13,240 bases of DNA from DATGHS01 sp035307785 (GCA_035307785.1 DATGHS010000411.1:1-13240), one strand, 5' to 3'. Shown: positions 1-8,032, counted from the stretch's first letter. Translations and numbers: made by a program. Notes: generated from the sequence alone by a model not told the origin.

Positions 1-1
1 A

Positions 2-3000
2 ACTTCGGATGCCACCGAAGTCGCCCGTTCACTAGTTTCCAAATACGGCGACCGCTCGAAAGAAGCCGGCGCACCGTTTATCGAGGCCGACACCGGCCTC
101 AATGCGATTCGCATCAATGGTACGGCCGACCAGGTAAAAGACATCAAAGAATTCCTCTTTAAGGGCTACGGTGAGGGCCCGGGCAGCGGCCCCGGCATTT
201 CTCTGGGCGGCGGCAACAATGCCAACATGCGCGTGATTCAGTTGCCCGGCGGCAGCGCGGTTTCACTGGCCGAAGAACTCCAGCGGCTTATGCAACAAAT
301 GCGGCCCGGCACGAAGGTGCAAATCCTGAACCCGGGCGGGCCCTCACCCGTGGAAGAAGCACCGGCACCCAAAAAGCAAGCGCCGAAAGAGAAGAAAGAC
401 AAGCCCGATGCGATGCGCAACTTCGAAGGCGATGTATGGCATACCTCGAGTCCGGCGCCGCAACAACCGCCGGTGCTTGTTGACCCACAACAGAAAAAGG
501 AAGAGAAGCCGAAAGAACAGCCAAAGGAACAAGGGAAAACCGTTACGATCTTGGCGGCTGGCAATCGGCTGGTTATCCAGTCGGATGACCCAGAAGCGCT
601 TGTCCTGATCGCGGAGTTGGTTCGGTTAATCACTAAGACCGATCCAACGAACGGCGACTTCCAGGTCCTTCCCGTGAAAAATGCGCTCGCTGCCGACGCG
701 GCCAAGGTCATTGACGAAGCTTTCAACGGCCCGAAGCAGAACACGCCGCAACCGGGTATCAACCCGTTTATGCGCGGCATGCAGTTCAACATGCAGATGG
801 CCAACCCCGGCGCGGCGGGGATGGGAGCGGAGACTACGGCGAAGGTCCGCGTGGTTGCCGACCCGACAACCAATTCGCTGCTCGTTCGCGCTTCGCCCAT
901 CGACATGCTGACGGTAAAGCGACTGTTGGCCGCCGTCGACAGGCCGGCCCAGGATGCGGGCGGCATCAAGCCCCACGTAATCAAGCTGAAATTCGCCAAC
1001 GCCTCCGACGTTTCTTGGACCGTCCAGAACGTCTTCCGTGAGTACACCAACAATGACCCGCGCTTCGGCATTGGCGCCGCCTTGACCGCGGGCACCACAC
1101 GGAACATTGGGCCCGACGGCCAGCAACGCGCGGTCACGTTGTCGGTGAGTGCCGAAACGCAATCGAACAGCGTGGTGTTGATGTGCACCGACAAGCTGCT
1201 GAAAGATGTCGAAGAAATCATCAAGCTGCTCGATGTTCCAGACGCCGCGCAGGTAGTGGTGCCGGTGCCGGTCAAGAACATCGATCCGCGCCTGATTCAG
1301 GAAGCAATTGACGCCGTCATGGGCCGGCAAACCAGCAACACGTCCGGCGGCATGGGCGGCGGTTTCGGCAATTTTGGCGGCGGCCGCGGCTTTGGCGGCG
1401 GTAATTTCGGTGGTGGCTTTGGTGGCGGTAATTTCGGTGGTGGCTTTGGCGGCGGTCGCGGCTTCGGCGGCGGCATGCCGGGCGGCTTCGGGGGCGGCCG
1501 GGGCTTTGGTAGGCCGCCCGGACGAAAAGCCGTCCAGGCCGATTGGCCAGGAGGGTCCTATTTTTTCGTCGACCGGGTCACGGATGACCCCAAGTTCAGC
1601 ATCCTTTACGATCCGCAACAAGTAGAACTGGCGTCGTACCAAGAGCAAGAAGAAGACGAACCGATCCAACTCCTGTTCGGCCAGCAACCAATGCCGCCAG
1701 TAGAGCCGGCGCAGACGGTGGGGCCGAACGGGGAAATTCGCGGCCCTCTCTCCAACGTCCGGGCCGAAGCGCTTTCCGAACTCGGCATCATCGTCATCAG
1801 CGGTAACGACGCCGACGTGCGCCGAATGCTGGAGTTGATTCGCTACCTTCAGGAGCAAGGCGCGGCAACCGAAATCCAACTGCTTACGGTGCCGCTCGAG
1901 CATGCCGATGCCACCAGCGTTTCGAACACGCTCACGCAGGTCTTCCAGCGCGTGAATTTCGCCCAGCCGGGCGCGACGACCCAAATTCGCCAGCCGCAAA
2001 CAACCGGCACGCAACAGGTTAATCCGTTCATCCCCGCGTTCCTCCAGCAACCCGCCGGCGGTCAATCGCCGCAGGCATCGATTCTGCTCGTGCCGCTCGT
2101 GCGCTTCAATGCGATCATGGTCGCTGCACCAAAGGCTCGCGTGGCCGACGTGGTAGCCGAAATCAAGAAACTCGATTTGCCGATCGCGCCGCATGCCGAC
2201 TGGGTGCCGTTCCCGCTCACGAAGGCCTCGGCCCAGCAAGTGGCGACGATGATCCAAACCTTGTACTCGTCGATCCGTTTCCCGAGCGACCAGAACCAGG
2301 TGCGTTGCAGCTACGACATCAGCAGCAATACGGTTTTTGTGCAGGCTGCTCCGGCGGAACTGGAAAGCATTCGCAAACAGATCCAGTGGATCGAATCGAA
2401 CGAGTCGAAGAAGGTGAATGACTTGCAGGTGATCCGGTTGCGGAACCAGGCGTCGGACAACCTCACGCAAACATTGCTACTCGCGCTGACTCAGGGCATC
2501 GTACCGCCGACTTCCGGCACAGGCATTGTGCCGATTTCCACCACGGGCACGGGCGCCCCGGGTGGTGCTCCGGGCGGCATTCCCGGCGGCGTGCCGACCG
2601 GCGGGTTGCCCACAGGCGGTCTCCCCGGCGCTCCGGGGGCGCCTGGCGCGCCCGGCCGGACTACGACGACGGGCACAACTCAGGGCGTCACCACGGCCAA
2701 CGTCAGCGTGCGCTTCTTCTCGAATCAGCCGAACCAGCCCACGATTGAGTCGGGCCTCCTGGAAGACGTGCACATCACGTCCGACCCGCCGAGCAACAGC
2801 CTGATCGTGTCGGCTCCGCCGAAGACGATGGAGTTGATCAAGGCGTTGATCCGGGAACTCGACGTGCCGGGTGCTGCCCAGGCCCGCATTAACGTCTTCC
2901 ATCTAACGAAAGCCGATGCGACCGACGTGTCGAACTGGCTGCGGCAGTTGTTCACCGGTGCCACGACGACCGGCGGCGGTCCTGGCGCTCCCGGCGGCTT

Positions 3001-4771
3001 CCCAGGTGCTCCCGGCGGGGCTCCCGGCGCGGCCGGCACGAGTACCACAAGCCGGCTGCTGCCCACACTTACCGGGACCATCGCGGACGGCGCCACGTTG
3101 ATCGAATTGCACGTGGCCACCGATATTCGCACCAACAGCTTGATTGTGGCCGGCAGCCAGAATGATCTCGACGTCATTCAGGCCATCGTTTCCCGCATTG
3201 AAGACCAGACCGCGCCGGAACGGACCACCATGGTCTTCAAGCTCCGCAACGTGGCCGCGGCCGACATCGCCAATACGTTGCAGACTTATTACAACCAGGC
3301 GCTCGGTGCTTACACCACAGAATTAACGGCCTATCAGCAGATTCTGCGCGAAGTGATTGTGGTGCCCGATGCAGTGAGCAACTCGTTGCTTGTGAGCGCC
3401 ACGCCGACCTATTTCAGCGAAATTCAGCAAGTCGTCGATCGCCTCGACGCACAGCCGCCGCAGGTGGTCATTGAAGTGCTGATCGGTGAAGTCGATCTCA
3501 CGAACAATGATGAGTTCGGCATCCAGATCGGCGGCCAGAGCCCGGTCCTGTTCGACCGCAGTGTCTTCCCGGCCGGCCCGGTAAATAACGCTGTGGCCAG
3601 TCCCGGCTTCGGCTTCAATACCACCACGGCCCTGCCCACCAATACCGCGGCCATCCCCAACCTGGTCGGCTTCCAAGGCATTGGCAATCTGGGCGTCGGC
3701 ACGGCCTCGCAGCAGTTGAACGTGGGCGGCCTGGTGCTCCAAGCGTCCAGCAACTCGGTGAACGTGCTGGTGCGAGCGCTGAAGAACCAGGGCCGCATCG
3801 ACATTCTGAGCCGGCCAACGGTGATGACCTATGACAACCAGTCGGCGTCGCTGAACCTGGGCCAGTTGATTCCGTACCTGTCGAACACCTCGGTGACCTC
3901 GACGGGCGTCATTACCAGCAATATCGCCCAGAAACAGATCGGCGTGATCCTAAACGTCACGCCGCGCATCGCCCCGGATCACCGCGTGATCATGCGCGTG
4001 ACGCCGGAAGTCTCGTCGTTGATTACAACTCCATTCAACCTTGGCAACGGCCAGATCGGCACCGGCTTTAATGTCCAGAGCGTCGATACCACCGTCGCAG
4101 CGGCTGACGGCGAGACCGTGCTGATCGGCGGCTTGATTACCAAGAACGACGCCCGCAACGAAAACAAAGTTCCCTGGCTCGGCGACCTGCCCGGCGTCGG
4201 CGCGTTCTTCCGCTTCCGCACCCGGTATGTGAAGAAGACGGAACTCGTAATCATCATGACGCCGCACATCATTTACGGTCAGGCCGACGTGGACCGGATC
4301 ATGGCTCAGGAAACGAGCCGCATGGACTGGATCATGAGCGATGTGGCCCGCACGCACGGCCACGGCATCGAAAAGATCGCACCGCCGGGTTCGAACCTGG
4401 TGGCGCCGTCTCCGTCGAGCACCGGCGGCCCGGACATCCCGGTATTCCCCGGACCTGTTGTACCGCCGCCGAACGGTTTGCCGCCCGCTGCACCGGATGG
4501 CACCCTACATCCGCCCGCGCCGTTGCCGCCGGGACAAACGGCGCCGGCAGCCGGCCCGCAGGCAGCTCAGCCCGGCCAGCTAAACCTGAATACCAGCAGT
4601 GCTGCACCGGCAGCGGGTCCCAATCCGTTCCTGAGGCCGCCGGCCAATAACACACAGCCGGCCGTGTCCAACCCAGCGGCCCAGGCCAATCAATGGAATC
4701 AAGCGGTCCAACAGAATCCCAGTTCCTCGGGTACGGAGGCCCAATCATGGAGCGCAGTTCGTCCTCGCTAA
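2..4771 (+). CDS. Giant secretin (type II/III secretion, GspD-like), 5'-partial
   Basis: Outer-membrane secretin, the multimeric channel of type II/IV-pilus-like systems. The frame is open from base 2 with no stop, and its first 53 residues already form part of an N-type (NolW/KH-like) domain, so the gene starts upstream. The ATG at 227 is internal. 1589 residues are visible. In order: partial N domain (1-53); Lys/Glu/Pro-rich linker (about 60-178); eight further N-type repeats starting near nt 659, 974, 1247, 1864, 2198, 2417, 2882 and 3224, each with an 'NSLLV/NSLIV'-type strand or a relative of it; the secretin channel domain (nt 3455-4275) with the hallmark VPWLGDLPGVGAFFR; and a Pro/Ala-rich tail of about 125 residues. 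Ordinary GspD has four N domains and about 650 residues, so this is far larger. Gly-rich inserts interrupt several repeats. The stop overlaps the next gene's start region. The secretin call is firm; the type of system served is not determined. Confidence 0.93.
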   Translation, partial: TSDATEVARSLVSKYGDRSKEAGAPFIEADTGLNAIRINGTADQVKDIKEFLFKGYGEGPGSGPGISLGGGNNANMRVIQLPGGSAVSLAEELQRLMQQMRPGTKVQILNPGGPSPVEEAPAPKKQAPKEKKDKPDAMRNFEGDVWHTSSPAPQQPPVLVDPQQKKEEKPKEQPKEQGKTVTILAAGNRLVIQSDDPEALVLIAELVRLITKTDPTNGDFQVLPVKNALAADAAKVIDEAFNGPKQNTPQPGINPFMRGMQFNMQMANPGAAGMGAETTAKVRVVADPTTNSLLVRASPIDMLTVKRLLAAVDRPAQDAGGIKPHVIKLKFANASDVSWTVQNVFREYTNNDPRFGIGAALTAGTTRNIGPDGQQRAVTLSVSAETQSNSVVLMCTDKLLKDVEEIIKLLDVPDAAQVVVPVPVKNIDPRLIQEAIDAVMGRQTSNTSGGMGGGFGNFGGGRGFGGGNFGGGFGGGNFGGGFGGGRGFGGGMPGGFGGGRGFGRPPGRKAVQADWPGGSYFFVDRVTDDPKFSILYDPQQVELASYQEQEEDEPIQLLFGQQPMPPVEPAQTVGPNGEIRGPLSNVRAEALSELGIIVISGNDADVRRMLELIRYLQEQGAATEIQLLTVPLEHADATSVSNTLTQVFQRVNFAQPGATTQIRQPQTTGTQQVNPFIPAFLQQPAGGQSPQASILLVPLVRFNAIMVAAPKARVADVVAEIKKLDLPIAPHADWVPFPLTKASAQQVATMIQTLYSSIRFPSDQNQVRCSYDISSNTVFVQAAPAELESIRKQIQWIESNESKKVNDLQVIRLRNQASDNLTQTLLLALTQGIVPPTSGTGIVPISTTGTGAPGGAPGGIPGGVPTGGLPTGGLPGAPGAPGAPGRTTTTGTTQGVTTANVSVRFFSNQPNQPTIESGLLEDVHITSDPPSNSLIVSAPPKTMELIKALIRELDVPGAAQARINVFHLTKADATDVSNWLRQLFTGATTTGGGPGAPGGFPGAPGGAPGAAGTSTTSRLLPTLTGTIADGATLIELHVATDIRTNSLIVAGSQNDLDVIQAIVSRIEDQTAPERTTMVFKLRNVAAADIANTLQTYYNQALGAYTTELTAYQQILREVIVVPDAVSNSLLVSATPTYFSEIQQVVDRLDAQPPQVVIEVLIGEVDLTNNDEFGIQIGGQSPVLFDRSVFPAGPVNNAVASPGFGFNTTTALPTNTAAIPNLVGFQGIGNLGVGTASQQLNVGGLVLQASSNSVNVLVRALKNQGRIDILSRPTVMTYDNQSASLNLGQLIPYLSNTSVTSTGVITSNIAQKQIGVILNVTPRIAPDHRVIMRVTPEVSSLITTPFNLGNGQIGTGFNVQSVDTTVAAADGETVLIGGLITKNDARNENKVPWLGDLPGVGAFFRFRTRYVKKTELVIIMTPHIIYGQADVDRIMAQETSRMDWIMSDVARTHGHGIEKIAPPGSNLVAPSPSSTGGPDIPVFPGPVVPPPNGLPPAAPDGTLHPPAPLPPGQTAPAAGPQAAQPGQLNLNTSSAAPAAGPNPFLRPPANNTQPAVSNPAAQANQWNQAVQQNPSSSGTEAQSWSAVRPR
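1343..1524 (+). repeat. Gly/Phe/Asn-rich low-complexity insert with 27-bp tandem repeat
   Basis: This in-frame segment inside the fourth visible N-type repeat of the secretin encodes almost only Gly, Phe, Asn and Arg. Its core is a 27-bp unit encoding nine residues (FGGGNFGGG). The unit occurs at 1391-1417 and 1418-1444, nearly identical at DNA level, with a partial third copy after it. It separates the first helix of the N domain from the rest of the fold, so it probably loops out of the channel wall. Near-identical DNA copies suggest recent slippage expansion. Confidence 0.8.
2552..2659 (+). repeat. Collagen-like Gly-X-Y insert in the secretin
   Basis: This is an in-frame Gly/Pro/Ala/Thr-rich segment with GAPGAPGAPG-type triplets and two VPTGG/LPTGG units. 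It sits inside an N-type repeat, after the helix ending ALTQGIV and before the strand SNSLIV. It is likely a flexible loop and shows no enzymatic feature. Confidence 0.75.
2972..3037 (+). repeat. Second Gly/Pro/Ala-rich insert in the secretin
   Basis: This is a shorter in-frame Gly-Pro-Ala segment (PGAPGG-like units) in the next N-type repeat. It follows the helix ending LRQLFTG and precedes the strand TNSLIV, the same fold position as the upstream insert. Confidence 0.7.
4735..4739 (+). promoter_or_regulatory. Ribosome binding site that decides the lipoprotein start
   Basis: GGAGG lies seven bases before the ATG at 4747, inside the last codons of the secretin gene. It favours that ATG over the in-frame ATG at 4693, which would add 18 residues before the signal peptide. 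Confidence 0.75.
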
Positions 4772-5343
4772 ACGTGCGACGGATTGGTAAATCGATTGGC
4801 ATCGCGGTCGCCCTGGCTTGCCTGGCGACGGGTTGCGAAACGACTTCGCAGTGGTTCTCGGCCATAGGCGGCAGCCCGAAACCGTCGGGTCCGCCGCAGC
4901 ACATGGAAGCGATCTGGACCAAGGGCGTGCAATGGGTGCCCGATCCCACCAAGAGCGGCCAGCCGGGTCCCGTCCTGGCCTGCCGGCTGTACTTTTTCAC
5001 TGGCGATGATGTGAAATTCACTTCGACGGTGGACGGCACGCTAACGGTGGACCTGTATGACGACTCCAACCGAACCGCCGGCGATGCATCCAAGCCGATG
5101 GAAAAATGGATCTTCAAGGCCGATGCGTTGAAGAACATGCTGCAAAAGGATGCCTGGTTGGGTCAAGGATATACGATTGGCTTGCCCTGGCCGACCTACC
5201 GGCCCGATATCAAGGAAGTGCATTTGAATATGACTTTCGAGCCTTCGGGCGGCGGCCAGCCGATTACGACCATGAGCGGGATCATGACGCTCGGCAGTCC
5301 CGTTGGCGCCGGAATTCAGCAAGCGAGTTACACAAAGCGCTAA
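4747..5343 (+). CDS. Small secreted lipoprotein, possible secretin partner
   Basis: This is a 198-residue predicted lipoprotein. An Arg/Lys-containing N-region (RRIGK) is followed by a hydrophobic stretch (about residues 16-27) and a lipobox-like L-A-T-G-C with Cys30 as the putative lipidated residue. The -3 position is Ala rather than the usual Leu, so the lipobox is imperfect. The mature part of about 169 residues is rich in alternating hydrophobic/polar strands (YFFTGDDVKF, GTLTVDLYDD, EVHLNMTFEPSG), suggesting a beta-sandwich. I recognise no enzyme motif. The start overlaps the last 25 bases of the secretin gene, implying co-transcription and probably coupled translation, and a terminator follows 22 bases after the stop. 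By position it could be a pilotin-like or accessory factor for the secretin, but this is inference: known pilotins are small helical or beta lipoproteins with little sequence conservation. Family function is unknown to me. Confidence 0.85.
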   Translation: MERSSSSLNVRRIGKSIGIAVALACLATGCETTSQWFSAIGGSPKPSGPPQHMEAIWTKGVQWVPDPTKSGQPGPVLACRLYFFTGDDVKFTSTVDGTLTVDLYDDSNRTAGDASKPMEKWIFKADALKNMLQKDAWLGQGYTIGLPWPTYRPDIKEVHLNMTFEPSGGGQPITTMSGIMTLGSPVGAGIQQASYTKR

Positions 5344-5365
5344 CCCAAAAAAGACAAAGAGCTGG

Positions 5366-5398
5366 AGCCCACGGACTTCCGTCCGTGGGCTTTTTTTT
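5366..5398 (+). terminator. Strong intrinsic terminator after the secretin-lipoprotein unit
   Basis: A perfect 10-bp stem (GCCCACGGAC, 5367-5376, with GTCCGTGGGC, 5381-5390) closes a TTCC tetraloop. It is extended by one A-T pair and followed by eight T residues. It ends transcription of the lipoprotein gene. Confidence 0.93.
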
Positions 5399-5409
5399 CA
5401 AAGAATCTC

Positions 5410-5438
5410 TTGACGGCAGGCTTGTCTTGGTGTTAAAT
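5410..5438 (+). promoter_or_regulatory. Sigma-70-type promoter for the BlaI-M56 unit
   Basis: TTGACG (5410-5415) and TTAAAT (5433-5438) are separated by exactly 17 bases. The promoter sits 12 bases after the preceding terminator and upstream of the repressor gene. Both boxes are close to consensus. It is not experimentally shown. Confidence 0.7.
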
Positions 5439-5440
5439 GA

Positions 5441-5454
5441 CCTAAGAAATTAGG
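5441..5454 (+). promoter_or_regulatory. Palindromic operator candidate
   Basis: CCTAA-GAAA-TTAGG is a perfect 5+5 inverted repeat starting two bases after the -10 box, about where transcription would begin and 30 bases before the repressor start codon. BlaI/MecI proteins bind short palindromes in their own promoters as dimers. The sequence differs from the staphylococcal TACA/TGTA-type site, so assignment to this repressor rests on position only. Confidence 0.5.
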
Positions 5455-5484
5455 CTTTACTTTTTCGGACTTGGAGCCGGAATC

Positions 5485-5886
5485 GTGGACGAGCCTCGCA
5501 TCCCCACGCCGCGCGAAATGGCGATCCTGAAGTTGCTCTGGGACAATGGCCCGAGCAGCGTGAAGGACGTGCATCGCGGCCTCTTGAACGACGAACGGAT
5601 TGGCAAGGAATTGGCCTACAACACCGTGCAAACGCTGTTGCGCATCATGGAAGACAAGGGCCTCGTGGACCATCGCCTGGAGGCACGCACCTTCATTTAC
5701 ACGGCCCGCTATAGCCGCGAGGAAAGCGCCCGCAGCTTTTTGCAGCGCGTGTTTGACGGCGCTGCCTCGCAATTCGTGTTGAGCCTGCTCGAAGCCGAAG
5801 AAATCTCTGCCGAAGAATTAGACCGCCTGCATGCAATGATCGCGTCGGCCCGACGAAAACGCTTACAGAGGGAGACGCGACTATGA
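5485..5886 (+). CDS. BlaI/MecI/CopY-family transcriptional repressor
   Basis: This is a 133-residue DNA-binding repressor, matching the usual family length of about 125. Residues 5-75 form the winged helix: the opening PTPREMAILKLLWDNGPSS and the recognition-helix region AYNTVQTLLRIMEDKGLV are typical of the family, followed by the wing (HRLEARTFIYTARYS). Residues 80-133 are helical and would form the dimerisation domain, which in BlaI and MecI is where proteolysis occurs. The start is GTG with GGAG eight bases upstream. The stop overlaps the next start (ATGA), so the repressor and the M56 peptidase are translationally coupled, as expected for a BlaI-BlaR type pair. Autoregulation through the palindrome at 5441-5454 is likely. 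No beta-lactamase or PBP gene is nearby, so the target need not be antibiotic resistance. Confidence 0.92.
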   Translation: MDEPRIPTPREMAILKLLWDNGPSSVKDVHRGLLNDERIGKELAYNTVQTLLRIMEDKGLVDHRLEARTFIYTARYSREESARSFLQRVFDGAASQFVLSLLEAEEISAEELDRLHAMIASARRKRLQRETRL

Positions 5887-8027
5887 GCTACCTGCACGAG
5901 CCATTCACGGCCTGGCTGTTGCAATCGCTTGCAGTGGGCGGATTGATCCTGCTACTTGCGGGTTGGTCATTTCTGTTCGTACGGCAGCCGGTGCGGCGAC
6001 GGCAGATTGGCGTGTGGGCAGTGCGGGTCGCCCTGCTTGCGCCCATCCTTACTCTATTGCCAAGTTGGATTTTGCTGCCTCGGCCAGTCGAAAAACCGGC
6101 GCCGATGAAGATGCCGCAAGAGCAGACCGCAGCAGCGCCCCCCGAGATTTCCACTCAGGCGAAGGCGCATCCCGAAGCCTCGATACCGGTTTATTATTTG
6201 CCGACTCCGTCAACGAGGGCCGACGACTCCCGAACGGAAGCTGTCGTTGCTTCGAAAGAGCCGCCCTCCCCTGCCCCGCTGGATCGGACTGCCGCTGCGG
6301 CAACCGATTCCCCTATTCAAATTCCTTGGCGGCCCGCCGCGCAGATTATCTATTTCACCGCTGCTGGACTTTTCCTGCTGCGATTTGCTTGCGGACATTG
6401 GGCAGTATGGCGAATGCTCCGGCGATCTGCTCCGGCCAATGATCGGTTGCAAGCCATTCTGACTGCTCAACTTCCGGCCGGGCGGCGGTCACCCCGACTA
6501 CTCGTTTCGAATGTGTTGCCGGCGCCGATATGCTGCGGCTTGCTGCGACCTGCCATCGTGGTGCCCGCGGCGCTGGCGCAAGACGGCAGTGATGAAAAGC
6601 TGCGCTGGGTCTTCGCCCACGAACTTGCTCATTTGGAGCGCGGCGATCTGCACACCGGTCTTTGGCTCGCTCTGGCGCAAATCCTCTATTTTCCGCTGCC
6701 GTGGTTCTGGTGGCTGCGCGGGCAGATTACACTGGCCCAAGAATTTGTGGCCGACGCCAGTGCGGCCGCCGTGACGAACCGCACCGATGATTATGCTTCT
6801 TTTCTGTTGGAATTGTCACGCCGCTTGGCGCTGCCACGCTGTCGCAATGCAGCCGCTACCGGCGTGCTGGGCAAACCCTCTGACCTGTACAGGAGAATTG
6901 CAATGTTGCTGAATCACCCGCAAGGCGTCGAACGCCGTTGCCCGCGTGGCTGGACCATGCTGGCAGCCGGCGGTTTCCTGGCCATCGCCCTCGTGCTTTC
7001 CGGCCTCGGTTGGCAGCGCACGATTCTGGCCGACGACCCGAAGGAGCCGAAGGACGAACCAGCGAAAAAGTTTGACTTGCCCAAGCCGGCCGATGCGCCC
7101 AAGCAACCGGCGGAAGCGCCCGACCCGTTTGACCAGATGTTCGAGAATCAGTTGAAGAACCTGGACAACATTCCGGCCGAGATTCGCGAACAAATGAAGA
7201 AGCAAATTGAAGAAGCGCGCAAGCGCATGAAGGAAATGCGCGCGCGCGGTTTTGGCATGGGCAATGTGGCGCCGCTCCCGCTTGGCCCGTTCGCCGGTGG
7301 TGGCGCGAACTTCAATCCATTTGGCAATACCGAGGAGCGCTCGACGCCGCGCCTTGGCGCCTCCGTAGAAAAGCCCAGCCAGGTGCTGGTGGAACAACTG
7401 GATCTGCCGAAGAACCAGGGGCTCGTGATCGGCGACGTTGGAGTGGGCTCGGCCGCCGCCAAGGCCGGCCTTAAGCCGAACGACATCTTGCTCGAAATCA
7501 ATGGCAAACCCGTGGTCAGCGACCCGGCGGAGTTTCGCAAACAACTGAACGACGTGAAGGCGAACACGCCGGTGGATGCCGTGGTGATGCGCAAAGGCCG
7601 ACGCGAAAACATCAAAGGCATCTCGCTGCCGGAAGCTAAAGCTGAAGAGCAGAATGCCAATCCGTTCCAGGGCGCCGAGTTGCCGTTGCGGCCGGGCTTC
7701 AATCGGATCCAGGTCCCCAATGTTCCGAATTTCCAACCCAACATCCCGAACATACCGGTGCCGAATTTCAACAATGTCTTTCAAGGCGGCAATGCGACCA
7801 GCCTCTCCGTTTCCATCGCCAACGATCAGTTCACCATCGATTCCAACAGCAACGGCCTGCACATCAACCTGACGGGCAAGATTGATGGTGACAAGGCCAA
7901 GGTTGAATCGATCGTGATTCAAGACGGCAGTGAAAAGACGAGCGTGGATAAACTTGATCGCGTGCCGGAGAAATATCGGGAACAAGTGGAGAAGCTCTTG
8001 AAGCGCGTGGAAGTGCAACGCAGATAG
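5883..8027 (+). CDS. M56 (BlaR1/MecR1-type) membrane metallopeptidase with PDZ domain
   Basis: This is a 714-residue membrane zinc peptidase predicted to inactivate the adjacent repressor. Hydrophobic segments lie near residues 14-33, 43-65, 152-175, 258-278 and 357-375. The catalytic motif HELAH (His246, Glu247, His250) and the third ligand region EFVAD (Glu287, Asp291) are intact. After the last membrane segment comes a charged helical stretch (about 415-455), then a PDZ domain (about 490-582, with LVIGDVGVGSAAAKAGLKPND and ILLEINGKPV), an Asn/Pro-rich linker, and a C-terminal part (about 640-714) of short strands and a helix. BlaR1 instead ends in a penicillin-binding sensor, which is absent here, so the stimulus is probably not a beta-lactam. 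PDZ domains in envelope proteases often recognise exposed protein C-termini. I infer sensing of envelope protein state. It overlaps the repressor gene by four bases. Confidence 0.9.
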   Translation: MSYLHEPFTAWLLQSLAVGGLILLLAGWSFLFVRQPVRRRQIGVWAVRVALLAPILTLLPSWILLPRPVEKPAPMKMPQEQTAAAPPEISTQAKAHPEASIPVYYLPTPSTRADDSRTEAVVASKEPPSPAPLDRTAAAATDSPIQIPWRPAAQIIYFTAAGLFLLRFACGHWAVWRMLRRSAPANDRLQAILTAQLPAGRRSPRLLVSNVLPAPICCGLLRPAIVVPAALAQDGSDEKLRWVFAHELAHLERGDLHTGLWLALAQILYFPLPWFWWLRGQITLAQEFVADASAAAVTNRTDDYASFLLELSRRLALPRCRNAAATGVLGKPSDLYRRIAMLLNHPQGVERRCPRGWTMLAAGGFLAIALVLSGLGWQRTILADDPKEPKDEPAKKFDLPKPADAPKQPAEAPDPFDQMFENQLKNLDNIPAEIREQMKKQIEEARKRMKEMRARGFGMGNVAPLPLGPFAGGGANFNPFGNTEERSTPRLGASVEKPSQVLVEQLDLPKNQGLVIGDVGVGSAAAKAGLKPNDILLEINGKPVVSDPAEFRKQLNDVKANTPVDAVVMRKGRRENIKGISLPEAKAEEQNANPFQGAELPLRPGFNRIQVPNVPNFQPNIPNIPVPNFNNVFQGGNATSLSVSIANDQFTIDSNSNGLHINLTGKIDGDKAKVESIVIQDGSEKTSVDKLDRVPEKYREQVEKLLKRVEVQRR

Positions 8028-8032
8028 GAAAA

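Noticed and set aside
626..2470. Long open frame on the minus strand opposite the secretin
   Set aside because: It lies wholly antisense to well-recognised secretin domains. Its Arg/His/Leu-rich text has no domain, and such frames are expected opposite GC-rich coding sequence.
1343..3037. CRISPR-like or satellite array
   Set aside because: The repeats are in-frame Gly-rich codons within one protein, with no regular spacer-repeat structure.
4693..4746. Longer N-terminus for the lipoprotein
   Set aside because: It would put 18 polar residues before the signal peptide. The ATG at 4747 has GGAGG at ideal spacing.
5485..8027. Beta-lactam resistance regulon
   Set aside because: The pair is BlaI-BlaR-like, but no penicillin-binding sensor or beta-lactamase gene is present in the window.
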